NCBI GenBank assembly: GCA_002713325.1
Contig: PAWD01000008.1
Coordinates: 1-44,592, forward strand
DNA from: Nitrososphaerota archaeon
Lineage (GTDB): Archaea > Thermoproteota > Nitrososphaeria > Nitrososphaerales > UBA213
Direction of reading: 5' to 3'
DNA: 44,592 bases
Part shown: piece after piece, positions 34,494 to 41,708 of the stretch
Layout: every line of letters begins with the position of its first letter
Numbering within the stretch: position 1 is the first letter of the stretch
Notes under the pieces: model-generated
Databases searched by the model: none
Seen by the model: only the letters and a program-made list of their open reading frames with translations
Told to the model about the DNA's origin: nothing
Made by a program: the position numbers and the translations under genes

Positions 34494-34925
34494 TTATTTC
34501 ATTTCAAATGATAAAGTATGTCCAGAAACTACAACGTCGTCATTAACCTTGATCTCCATAATGTTTTCACTTATCTTAACTACACCATTACCTTCATCTA
34601 ATAACACCCCGTTCTTTGCTACAAATCCTGTTCCTACTATTGTCAAGCCATCATCATCAAATATCAAATCCTCTCCCCTCACTGTAACTATAAAAATATC
34701 ACTCTCATTATTAGTAAACATAGATACTAATTCTCCTGCAATGTTGTCAAGATAGGCTACAGCTGTCCAAAGACCCATATGGGAAGAATCATTGAATAAA
34801 AGTATACTTCCTGTTGCCTCTATATTCGTAAAATCAAATTCTGTAGCAGTCAACATATGTGGAAAATATACTAATGATAACAGAAAAAGTACCACTACAA
34901 CTTTTAGCATATAATATAGCTCCAT
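34494..34925 (-). CDS. Small secreted or membrane-anchored protein, unknown
   Basis: From ATG 34925 the protein begins MELYYMLKVVVVLFLLSLVYF, a typical signal peptide or anchor, followed by an extracytoplasmic beta-rich domain of about 115 residues with no Cys. The frame is open to ATG 34964, but those 13 extra residues (MTLSLNRFNRIVL) are less typical of a signal sequence. I see alternating hydrophobic strands (FIVTVRGEDLIFDDDG, GVVKISENIMEIKVND, VVVSGHTLSFEMK) but no known family. It lies between the coiled-coil gene and a tRNA. Confidence 0.6.
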   Translation of the reverse strand: MELYYMLKVVVVLFLLSLVYFPHMLTATEFDFTNIEATGSILLFNDSSHMGLWTAVAYLDNIAGELVSMFTNNESDIFIVTVRGEDLIFDDDGLTIVGTGFVAKNGVLLDEGNGVVKISENIMEIKVNDDVVVSGHTLSFEMK

Positions 34926-35074
34926 TAGTACAATCCTGTTGAATCTATTAAGTGATAAGGTCATAAAGTATTACATAATGATAGAAAAAAGGAATAAAAT
35001 ATGATAAAAACACTACAAATCTAAACACACCAAACAAAATATGATAGAAAAATCTCATTTAAGAACAATTGAAG

Positions 35075-35184
35075 TGGGCCCGAAGGGGTTTGAACCCTTG
35101 ACCTACCGGTTTCTCATATTATTATGAGCCGGTCGCTCTGCCAGGCTAAGCTTCCCTCCACTCTTTTAGAGTAGTTACGGGCCC
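35075..35184 (-). tRNA. tRNA (CAU; elongator Met or Ile2) with two introns
   Basis: Removing two inserts gives a regular 74-nt tRNA: acceptor GGGCCCG/CGGGCCC, anticodon stem ACCGG/CCGGT, loop CTCATAA, T-arm AAGGG-TTCAAAC-CCCTT and discriminator A. Intron 1 (35152-35175, 24 nt) interrupts the region between positions 9 and 10 of the D arm and folds into a hairpin (CTACTCT/AGAGTGG). Intron 2 (35111-35122, 12 nt) is at the canonical 37/38 site and pairs with the anticodon (CTCAT/ATGAG). The anticodon is at 35124-35126. CAU leaves Met or agmatidine-modified Ile2 possible; it is not the initiator type, because the GGG/CCC anticodon-stem pairs are absent. Confidence 0.9.
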
Positions 35185-35240
35185 TCCTAGCTTTCAGCCC
35201 ATAATATGGCTTTCCTCAATAGGACAATCTTGTAGTCCAG
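35185..35240 (-). other. Structured 5' leader next to the CAU tRNA
   Basis: On the minus strand, just before tRNA position 1, two short hairpins can form: GGAC/GTCC (35222-35238) and AGCC-ATA/TAT-GGCT with one bulge (35196-35211). Archaeal tRNA leaders are normally short and unstructured. This may be chance or a small independent RNA. Confidence 0.3.
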
Positions 35241-35303
35241 ATCAAACCCTATATATTTTGCGTAGTTAACAATAGAATGTTAGTTATAGATCTTGAATTA
35301 CAA

Positions 35304-35936
35304 TCATGATTTAACATAATTTTCGTATACCGCATCGAGAATTGTGTTCTGTGCAACTAGTGATGATACAGCACTATCAAATGCATCTTCATGTTTATTA
35401 ATGGGAAGTTTTGCAAGATTGTTTCGCCATACAGCTGCATGCTTTATATCAACACTTTCGTGTATCCTAAAATACTCTGTTGAGTTATCATCAGTTATAC
35501 CATAAAACTTGGCTAGACCGTCGATTTTAGATCTACTTATCTTAGGTATCTCAGCTTCATATGCATACATCGCAGCAATACCATTCTCAAATATCTCCGT
35601 TAGATTCAACATTTTTTCTATTGAATTTTGAGTTTTTAGTGATACATTATGACTCTCTAGTTCCTCTCTTTTCACACCTAACGCACCTGCAAACCTTATC
35701 CATGGCTCTATATGGTCACTTTCCTCCTTTAGATTCATTATTATATTCTCATCACTCCTTCTAGCCGAAAGATGCTGTACCATTAAGGGTACGGCTTTGA
35801 CTAAAGTGAAGTACTCCTTTGTATAACCTTGAAGTGATTCCATACTTAATTTACCCTCTGACCACATCTGGTAAAAAGGGTGTTTCAGAAGACTTTTCTT
35901 CTGTATCTCCTGATCTATTCTCTTTATAAGCATCAA
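35304..35936 (-). CDS. CADD-like TenA/PqqC-fold oxygenase (putative pABA synthesis)
   Basis: The 210-residue all-helical protein belongs to the heme-oxygenase-like TenA/PqqC group and resembles the CADD subfamily. Glu127, Lys137, His159, Asp163 and His166 are spaced exactly as the dinuclear-metal ligands Glu142, His174, Asp178, His181 and the sacrificial Lys152 of Chlamydia trachomatis CADD, as I remember them; an EESDH motif near 71-75 provides further candidates, though its spacing differs. CADD makes para-aminobenzoate from its own Tyr. Thaumarchaeota need pABA for methanopterin-type C1 carriers, so this role is plausible. A start one codon later (35933) is possible. Confidence 0.78.
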   Translation of the reverse strand: MMLIKRIDQEIQKKSLLKHPFYQMWSEGKLSMESLQGYTKEYFTLVKAVPLMVQHLSARRSDENIIMNLKEESDHIEPWIRFAGALGVKREELESHNVSLKTQNSIEKMLNLTEIFENGIAAMYAYEAEIPKISRSKIDGLAKFYGITDDNSTEYFRIHESVDIKHAAVWRNNLAKLPINKHEDAFDSAVSSLVAQNTILDAVYENYVKS

Positions 35937-35979
35937 TTAACATCATATGAACCCATAAAAAAATCTTGCGCTGGAAAAG

Positions 35980-35990
35980 ATTTTATTGCA
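35980..35990 (+). promoter_or_regulatory. TATA box for the tRNA-Glu gene
   Basis: attttattg lies about 27 bases before the first base of tRNA-Glu (36012), between the divergent CADD-like gene and the tRNA. Confidence 0.45.
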
Positions 35991-36011
35991 ACAAACGGTT
36001 CGCATGCTTGT

Positions 36012-36107
36012 GCTCCGGTGGTGTAGAAGTAAGTTATATTGCACAATCCGGTCAAGCATTGCGGCCTTTCGAGCCGCGGATCCCGGGTTCAAATCCCGGC
36101 CGGAGCA
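36012..36107 (+). tRNA. tRNA-Glu (UUC) with a D-loop intron
   Basis: The gene has acceptor GCTCCGG/CCGGAGC, anticodon stem GCGGC/GCCGC with loop CTTTCGA (TTC at 36068-36070), T-arm CCGGG-TTCAAAT-CCCGG and discriminator A. The archaeal tRNA-Glu D arm GTGTAG-TCCGGTCAAGCAT is interrupted by 20 nt (36027-36046). Removing it leaves a normal 76-nt tRNA. The anticodon loop has no intron. CCA is not encoded. Confidence 0.93.
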
Positions 36108-36267
36108 CTCAACAATTCCAAACTAATTATTTCTGGTTCATATACTCTATTCTGTATACACAAAGGTAGAATGTATGTTCAAGACATAATGGTTAAGCCA
36201 TTGAAGGCTTTGAAAAATTGTAAATAGTATTAATTGTCTTGAATTTCATTATCCAATCTAAATAGAA

Positions 36268-37605
36268 TCAAATATCTTTGACACAACGGAACCCTGCGAA
36301 GAGTATTCTATCATTAGGTCTGAAGTAATTCCTGTAACTATTTCTTATTTGATTGACTGGAGTTGCAAATGAGCCACCGCGAACCACTTTCTGGTTTATA
36401 ACCCACTTGTCTGTATACTCAGAGAATTTAGACTTGAATCTAGGATAGAGTATGTATTCTGACGATGTCCACTCCCATACATCGCCGATCATCTGATGAC
36501 ATCCATAATAGCTACTACCTTTCGGATAAGATCCTATCTTTGTTGGTGCCCAAATGTAGGATTCTAATAAATTACTATATTTAGCTGTGGGCTTTTCATC
36601 TCCCCAAGGATAAAGAGTTTTTCTTTGCATATCTTCATTCCACGATGCTGCTTTTTCCCACTCAGCTTCGGTAGGGAGTCTCTTTCCAGTCCAACGAGCA
36701 TATGCATCAGCTTCATAATAGCTTACATTGTTCACTGGCTCATCTGGATCGATTTCACAATACCCACGAAAATCTTTCTTCATCCACTTGTCATCTTCAC
36801 GTACCCAATAGAGAGGAGTCTTCCATCCCTCTTCCTTTATTATGTCCCATCCATCGGCTAACCAATATCTAAACTCTTCATATCCTCCATCCTCAATGAA
36901 TTTCATATATTCGCCGTTAGTAATGGGTGCTATATCTATTTTGAATGGATATAGATAGACCTTGTGTTCAGGAACCTCGTTGTCATAACAAAAGCCTTTA
37001 CCGTTAAAACCAAGCTCATATATCCCTCCAGGAATCTGTACCATTCCAGTTGGCTTTTCTGGATTCCGTTGAGATCTTCTTATAGTAATAGGCTTGTAGT
37101 TATCTTTTGGATCTGGAAAATGTTGAAAATAATGTTGTAAATCATAGATCATAAGCTCCTGATGTTGCATCTCATGGTTGTTCGCCAACATAATATCATA
37201 CTCCAATTCCTCTAATACTTGATTAGATGATTCAACATTCTTTAAAAAAGATATGACTTCTTTCTCCATAGATAATCTATACTTCAAAGTATCCTTTACA
37301 GTTGGTCTGGGAAATCTTCCTCTTTCAGCTTTCGGAAGTATCTTTCCAAACTTCTGATAGTAAGAATTGAGATATTCTGTATTAATCTGCTGCTTTAATT
37401 CCAATTTTATATTATGTTTTTCTAAGATCTTCTGGAAAAACCAAGTTGTATGAGCAAGATGCCAGTTAGGAGGACTTCCAAATACGTCAGACTGTATAAC
37501 TGCATCCTCAACATTCAATGGTCTGAAAATGTTGAGGGTCTTTTCCCTTACCTCAGTAAATTCACTACATAAACTACCGATGCTTGCGCCCAGCATCTGA
37601 GTCAT
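36268..37605 (-). CDS. egtB: EgtB-like sulfoxide synthase (ergothioneine/ovothiol/selenoneine type)
   Basis: A non-heme iron enzyme that oxidatively couples a thiol (gamma-Glu-Cys or Cys) to a histidine betaine or histidine. The DinB-like N-terminal domain supplies iron ligands His52 (HLAHTTWFF) and the H-x3-H-x-E motif His144/His148 (NHEMQHQE). The FGE-sulfatase domain (about 185-445) ends in the typical EWTSSEY...RGGSF...RNYFRP...GFRC. At 445 residues it fits EgtB rather than the longer OvoA with its fused methyltransferase. No EgtD, EgtC or EgtE is in this window, so the exact product is unproven. Confidence 0.85.
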   Translation of the reverse strand: MTQMLGASIGSLCSEFTEVREKTLNIFRPLNVEDAVIQSDVFGSPPNWHLAHTTWFFQKILEKHNIKLELKQQINTEYLNSYYQKFGKILPKAERGRFPRPTVKDTLKYRLSMEKEVISFLKNVESSNQVLEELEYDIMLANNHEMQHQELMIYDLQHYFQHFPDPKDNYKPITIRRSQRNPEKPTGMVQIPGGIYELGFNGKGFCYDNEVPEHKVYLYPFKIDIAPITNGEYMKFIEDGGYEEFRYWLADGWDIIKEEGWKTPLYWVREDDKWMKKDFRGYCEIDPDEPVNNVSYYEADAYARWTGKRLPTEAEWEKAASWNEDMQRKTLYPWGDEKPTAKYSNLLESYIWAPTKIGSYPKGSSYYGCHQMIGDVWEWTSSEYILYPRFKSKFSEYTDKWVINQKVVRGGSFATPVNQIRNSYRNYFRPNDRILFAGFRCVKDI

Positions 37606-37743
37606 AATATAACAATGGATTTAATACAATATAAATTTAAACTTTTAATTCAATTGTGTAAATTATAAGAAATCTGAGCACTAAAATTAACAGATGTAAA
37701 TTTACAGTGATACCCAAAGCATTAATAATATAACCAGGTTAGA

Positions 37744-38607
37744 GTGTCTCGGTACTGTGCTGTGAAAAAAAACACCGCTGAAGTAAATCCTTTGCAAGAA
37801 TCATTTCAAAGTATTTTAAACACTATTGAAAGTGTATTATGGAGTGAAATCAACCTTTATTCGTGGTCTGAGTTTTATGCACCATTAAAGTATGCTTGTG
37901 AAGGAGGAAAAAGAATCAGACCTCTGATCCTTGTACTTTCTGCAGAAAGTGTTGGTAAATACAATAACGATGCTTACTTGGCTGCATCTGCAATAGAATT
38001 CTTACATACAGAATCTATAATTCATGACGATATAGTGGATGAACAGAAAGAGCGCAGAGGTAAAACATCATTCCATATTAAATATGGATATAATATGTCT
38101 ATACTTACTGCAGACTTTATTCTGGGTTTAATACTCAATATTACGGGTAAACTTAAAGATCCAAGAATTGCAAATGAACTTGCCACTGCAGCAGTAAAAA
38201 TGAGTGAAGGTGAAATGCTCGAAATCAGACTTGGTTCTACGCAGAATTTACTCTTTGATGATTACATCAATGTGGTAGCTTACAAAACAGCATCACTCTT
38301 CGAAGCTTCATCAAAGATTGGTGCAATAATTGCTGGTGGTAATGAAGAACAAACTAACGCTTTAGCAAATTTTGGTAGATACATAGGTATAGCTTATCAG
38401 ATTCATGACGATCTAGTAGACTGGAGAAACGAGGAACGTTTGTTCAACATCTTAATCAGGAATAATGACCATCCGAAGGAAATGATAGATAGAATGGAGA
38501 ACTTATTCCATAATTATATTGACAAGGCAAAGAATGAACTATTTATAATTAATGATAAATCAAAATTGAGTTTGGAAGATTTACTAAATATCACAGTGTT
38601 CAAATAA
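37744..38607 (+). CDS. Polyprenyl diphosphate synthase (GGPP synthase family)
   Basis: Trans-prenyltransferase making the C20/C25 precursors of archaeal lipids. The 287-residue protein has GGKRIRP, the first Asp-rich motif HDDIVDE (Asp95, Asp96, Asp99) and the second motif IHDDLVDW. Residues just before the first motif (HTESII) are small, so chain length is likely C20 or longer. It opens with GTG 37744; GTG six codons later is an alternative. The C-terminal region is shorter than in bacterial homologues. The HD-GNAT gene follows after 53 bases. Confidence 0.93.
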   Translation: MSRYCAVKKNTAEVNPLQESFQSILNTIESVLWSEINLYSWSEFYAPLKYACEGGKRIRPLILVLSAESVGKYNNDAYLAASAIEFLHTESIIHDDIVDEQKERRGKTSFHIKYGYNMSILTADFILGLILNITGKLKDPRIANELATAAVKMSEGEMLEIRLGSTQNLLFDDYINVVAYKTASLFEASSKIGAIIAGGNEEQTNALANFGRYIGIAYQIHDDLVDWRNEERLFNILIRNNDHPKEMIDRMENLFHNYIDKAKNELFIINDKSKLSLEDLLNITVFK

Positions 38608-38660
38608 ATTAGTTACGAACTTTATATTAATAAAGCATAACCGAATGCATGTATGTATAG

Positions 38661-40202
38661 GTGATATATGTGTCATCCACTTGTAATAAAATTGATATTG
38701 ATGACAGTGTTGGTAAAGAGCATGAACCGTCAGTAAATCCTTTTACAAACCCGTTACCGTGGTGGTACGAGTTATACAAACGGATTAAGTTATTCCCTTG
38801 GTGGATACGTTATAACCTAGGTATAGATAAAGAGGCGATTCTAAAGGACAAGATAATTCAATTGGGTACTAGTCTAGGATTACAAGATAAATGGCTTAAA
38901 AAGATCATACGTCACACAGTTTCAGAATTTTCAAAGAAGGGATTAGGTATAGATTATTATGGTTATCACAACATAGATCATGAACTTGAAGCTACTTATT
39001 TCGTTTTACTTTCAACTAATGGACAAAAAGAGAGAAATAAATTTAGTCTAGACGATATAAAATATCTCTTTGTAGCTGCTTTATTTCATGACTACGATCC
39101 CTTGAAGGAATTAGATAAACCGAATGAAAATTCTGTTGAAAGGTTCATAAGAAATGATGATAAAATAAAGGAATTCATTGATGATATTAGGATAAATATT
39201 GATATTGTAATTGCAATGATATACCGTACAGCATATCCTTTCAAAGGAGAGATAGCTGATCATGCAAAAAAGAAAATGAATGAATTATTTACACATGCTG
39301 GGATTAATGAAAATGATATTGAAACAAGAAAGCACTACGAAGACCTTGGATGGTTTTTGTCTATTGCGGAACGTATATCAGGTTATGCATTAGATAATTT
39401 TACTCATTCAAGGGATCTTGCACGACGCAATGCCTATGTGTTAGGATGGCATCCTTCGCTGATCAATGAAGAATCTGTCAAATACTTTAATGCCTTTAAA
39501 GAAGAGAGAGAAATGACTGAATGTGTTTTAGAGGGTATTCCAGAAGAATACAAGAAAAGGTTTTGGGACAATGTAGAGGCTTTCAAGGAAGCATGGAAAG
39601 AGGAAATAAGTGTGAGAAGTTCAATTGAAAGAAAAGAATTAAGATTTGTATCGTTAGTAGAAAAAATTGAAGGTGAACCAGATCCAATTTTAAGAGAGTA
39701 TCTCTTGAATTTACATAAAGAACTTCCTGCCCATATACGCATTAATGAAGAAAAATTTAGAAAGTCATTGTCTGATAAAAGAACAATCTTAATCACATTA
39801 AGAGTAAACGAAGAATATGGTAAAATTGTTGGTTATGTAAAGGGAGGACCGTTGGAGAATTACAAACTTCGACGTGGTACTCATGATGAAAACATGGGTG
39901 AAAGAACCACTGCTTATCTGGAACATATATGTATCAAAATGGGATACTGGGGTGCAACTGGTGGTCACTTGATTAGATTACAATTTCTAAATGAAGCAAA
40001 GAAACGTGGATACAAATATGTGACTGCTTATGTTCATCGGAACGTAATCATACATAGAATCAATAAGGGAGAAAATATAGAAATAATACAGAAATATGAA
40101 CCTGACAGATTAGATTATTATAGATATGATCTGACTAAACTAGTTGAAGAGTTTTCACCATCTACAACGTATGTAGATATTCCAGAAAATAATTATGAAT
40201 AA
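38661..40202 (+). CDS. HD-domain phosphohydrolase fused to a GNAT acetyltransferase-like domain
   Basis: The 513-residue protein has an HD domain (about 80-260) with metal ligands His103/His107 (HNIDHELE) and His143-Asp144 (FHDYD), a middle helical stretch, and a GNAT-like domain (about 370-495) with the acetyl-CoA P-loop area (MGYWGATGGHLIRLQFLNEAKKRGYKYVTAYVHRNV). The HD half should hydrolyse phosphodiesters or phosphomonoesters, possibly a nucleotide second messenger; the GNAT half could acetylate an amine. Neither substrate is known. Both halves are complete and in one frame. GTG 38661 is preferred; GTG 38670 is possible. It probably shares a transcript with the prenyl synthase. Confidence 0.75.
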   Translation: MIYVSSTCNKIDIDDSVGKEHEPSVNPFTNPLPWWYELYKRIKLFPWWIRYNLGIDKEAILKDKIIQLGTSLGLQDKWLKKIIRHTVSEFSKKGLGIDYYGYHNIDHELEATYFVLLSTNGQKERNKFSLDDIKYLFVAALFHDYDPLKELDKPNENSVERFIRNDDKIKEFIDDIRINIDIVIAMIYRTAYPFKGEIADHAKKKMNELFTHAGINENDIETRKHYEDLGWFLSIAERISGYALDNFTHSRDLARRNAYVLGWHPSLINEESVKYFNAFKEEREMTECVLEGIPEEYKKRFWDNVEAFKEAWKEEISVRSSIERKELRFVSLVEKIEGEPDPILREYLLNLHKELPAHIRINEEKFRKSLSDKRTILITLRVNEEYGKIVGYVKGGPLENYKLRRGTHDENMGERTTAYLEHICIKMGYWGATGGHLIRLQFLNEAKKRGYKYVTAYVHRNVIIHRINKGENIEIIQKYEPDRLDYYRYDLTKLVEEFSPSTTYVDIPENNYE

Positions 40203-40211
40203 CACATTTAC

Positions 40212-41705
40212 TTATGGTAATTCAGCTGTAAGAGGTACAGAAATAGATGAAAACTCTATCAGTGGTGTTGGGTATATTCCAAAACCTACCATGAATACTA
40301 ATGCAAATAGCAGAACTACAAGTATTATCTTGGGTTCCTTTACCCTCTTTGTTTTAGCAACCACGGATTCTTCAAAGTACATCTTCCTGATTACCAATGC
40401 ATAGTATCCTAATGATAATGCACTTGTAAGTATACCTGCAATAGCAAGCGCTGGAGCCCAGCTTACAGTAGAACCTGCATCTATAGAGGATGCGAAAAGA
40501 ATGAATTTACTCCAGAAGCCGTTTAATGGGGGTACACCAGCAAGTGCAAGTAATGATATTGACATTACCAGTGCAGTTATGGGCATCCTCTTTCCTAAAC
40601 CCTTGTAACTATCAATGTTTGATGTTGCAAGTGTAACTATTACCGCTGCACTAGCTATGAACGCTGCAGATTTCATAACAGCGTGATTAAGTATATGGAA
40701 AAGTGAACCTTGCATTGCAAGGTGTGAAAACGGTGCCAAACTTAATCCAATAAGCATGTACCCAGCATGTCCTATACTTGAATAGGCAAGCATCCTAGTC
40801 ATACTCTTCTGTGTTAATGCTGCCAAGTTTCCTATCACCATTGTAAGGATTGCCAGTATTGCTAATACCAAGCTCCATTCTAGGTTTAATGCAACCATAC
40901 CGAGAATTATAACCCTAAATGCGGCCACAAATCCAGCCTTCTTAGTAGCTGCTGCAAGGAAAGCACTGATTGTAGTAGGTGCTCCTTCATAAGCATCAGG
41001 TAGCCACATATGGAACGGTACCAATGCCATCTTGAAACCAAAACCAGCTATGAACATAGCTAATGCCATCATTGCAATAGGTCTAAGATCACCATCAATC
41101 TGCACAAGTCCTTGTAAAACAACTGCAATATTGGTGGAACCTGTTAGACCGTATGCCAGAGATATACCGTAGATAATAATTCCAGTTGATAATGCTCCAA
41201 AGATGAAGTACTTAATTGCAGCCTCGTTAGAAACAGGATTATTCTTGTGGAAACCAGTGAGTACGTATGTAGGGATGCTCATTAATTCCCATGCTACTAT
41301 CAACATGACCAGATCAGAAGAATATGCGAGTAGTACCATTCCTATACTAGATAGAAGAAGTAGAGAATAGTATGGAGCTGGATTAGGTGTTTTCCTCATA
41401 TACTCTATCGATGAAATTGTTACCATTATCGCGACGATTAGCATGACAATTGCAAAGAAGGAGCCAAACATGTCTTCCGTTAGCACCGAAGTGTCAACAA
41501 AAGAAATTATGGGTAATTCTTCACCATTAAAGACCCTAAAAATTATTATGAATATTGATACTAGTAGTGCGCCAGATGCTATACTTCCATATGTTTGGTG
41601 GTTTACACCACGTTCCTTGCGCATTGCATCTATAATTGGTATTATAAGGCCTACTGTACCAAGAATCATAGTTATTAAAATTGGGGTTGATATTATGTCA
41701 ATCAT
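40212..41705 (-). CDS. nuoN: NADH-quinone oxidoreductase-type subunit N
   Basis: Antiporter-like membrane subunit of complex I, with about 14 transmembrane helices in 497 residues. Conserved polar residues in the pump path appear in WELMSIPTYVLTGF (Glu of TM5), KMALVPFHMWLPDAYEGAPT (Lys/His/Asp) and TKKAGFVAAFRV (Lys). It is the last gene of the operon, three bases after nuoL, and is convergent with the HD-GNAT gene. In Thaumarchaeota complex I lacks the NADH module, so the electron donor is probably ferredoxin or another carrier. Confidence 0.96.
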   Translation of the reverse strand: MIDIISTPILITMILGTVGLIIPIIDAMRKERGVNHQTYGSIASGALLVSIFIIIFRVFNGEELPIISFVDTSVLTEDMFGSFFAIVMLIVAIMVTISSIEYMRKTPNPAPYYSLLLLSSIGMVLLAYSSDLVMLIVAWELMSIPTYVLTGFHKNNPVSNEAAIKYFIFGALSTGIIIYGISLAYGLTGSTNIAVVLQGLVQIDGDLRPIAMMALAMFIAGFGFKMALVPFHMWLPDAYEGAPTTISAFLAAATKKAGFVAAFRVIILGMVALNLEWSLVLAILAILTMVIGNLAALTQKSMTRMLAYSSIGHAGYMLIGLSLAPFSHLAMQGSLFHILNHAVMKSAAFIASAAVIVTLATSNIDSYKGLGKRMPITALVMSISLLALAGVPPLNGFWSKFILFASSIDAGSTVSWAPALAIAGILTSALSLGYYALVIRKMYFEESVVAKTKRVKEPKIILVVLLFALVFMVGFGIYPTPLIEFSSISVPLTAELP

Positions 41706-41708
41706 TTA

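Noticed and set aside
36168-36224. 18-codon ORF reading MYVQDIMVKPLKALKNCK, like the start of a CBS domain
   Set aside because: Too short and followed by a stop; the rest of a CBS domain is not present in any frame.
36120-36230. AAGCC/GGCTT stem after tRNA-Glu as a tRNA-derived attachment site
   Set aside because: Only a 5-bp stem; no duplicated tRNA 3' end, integrase or other mobile gene in the window.
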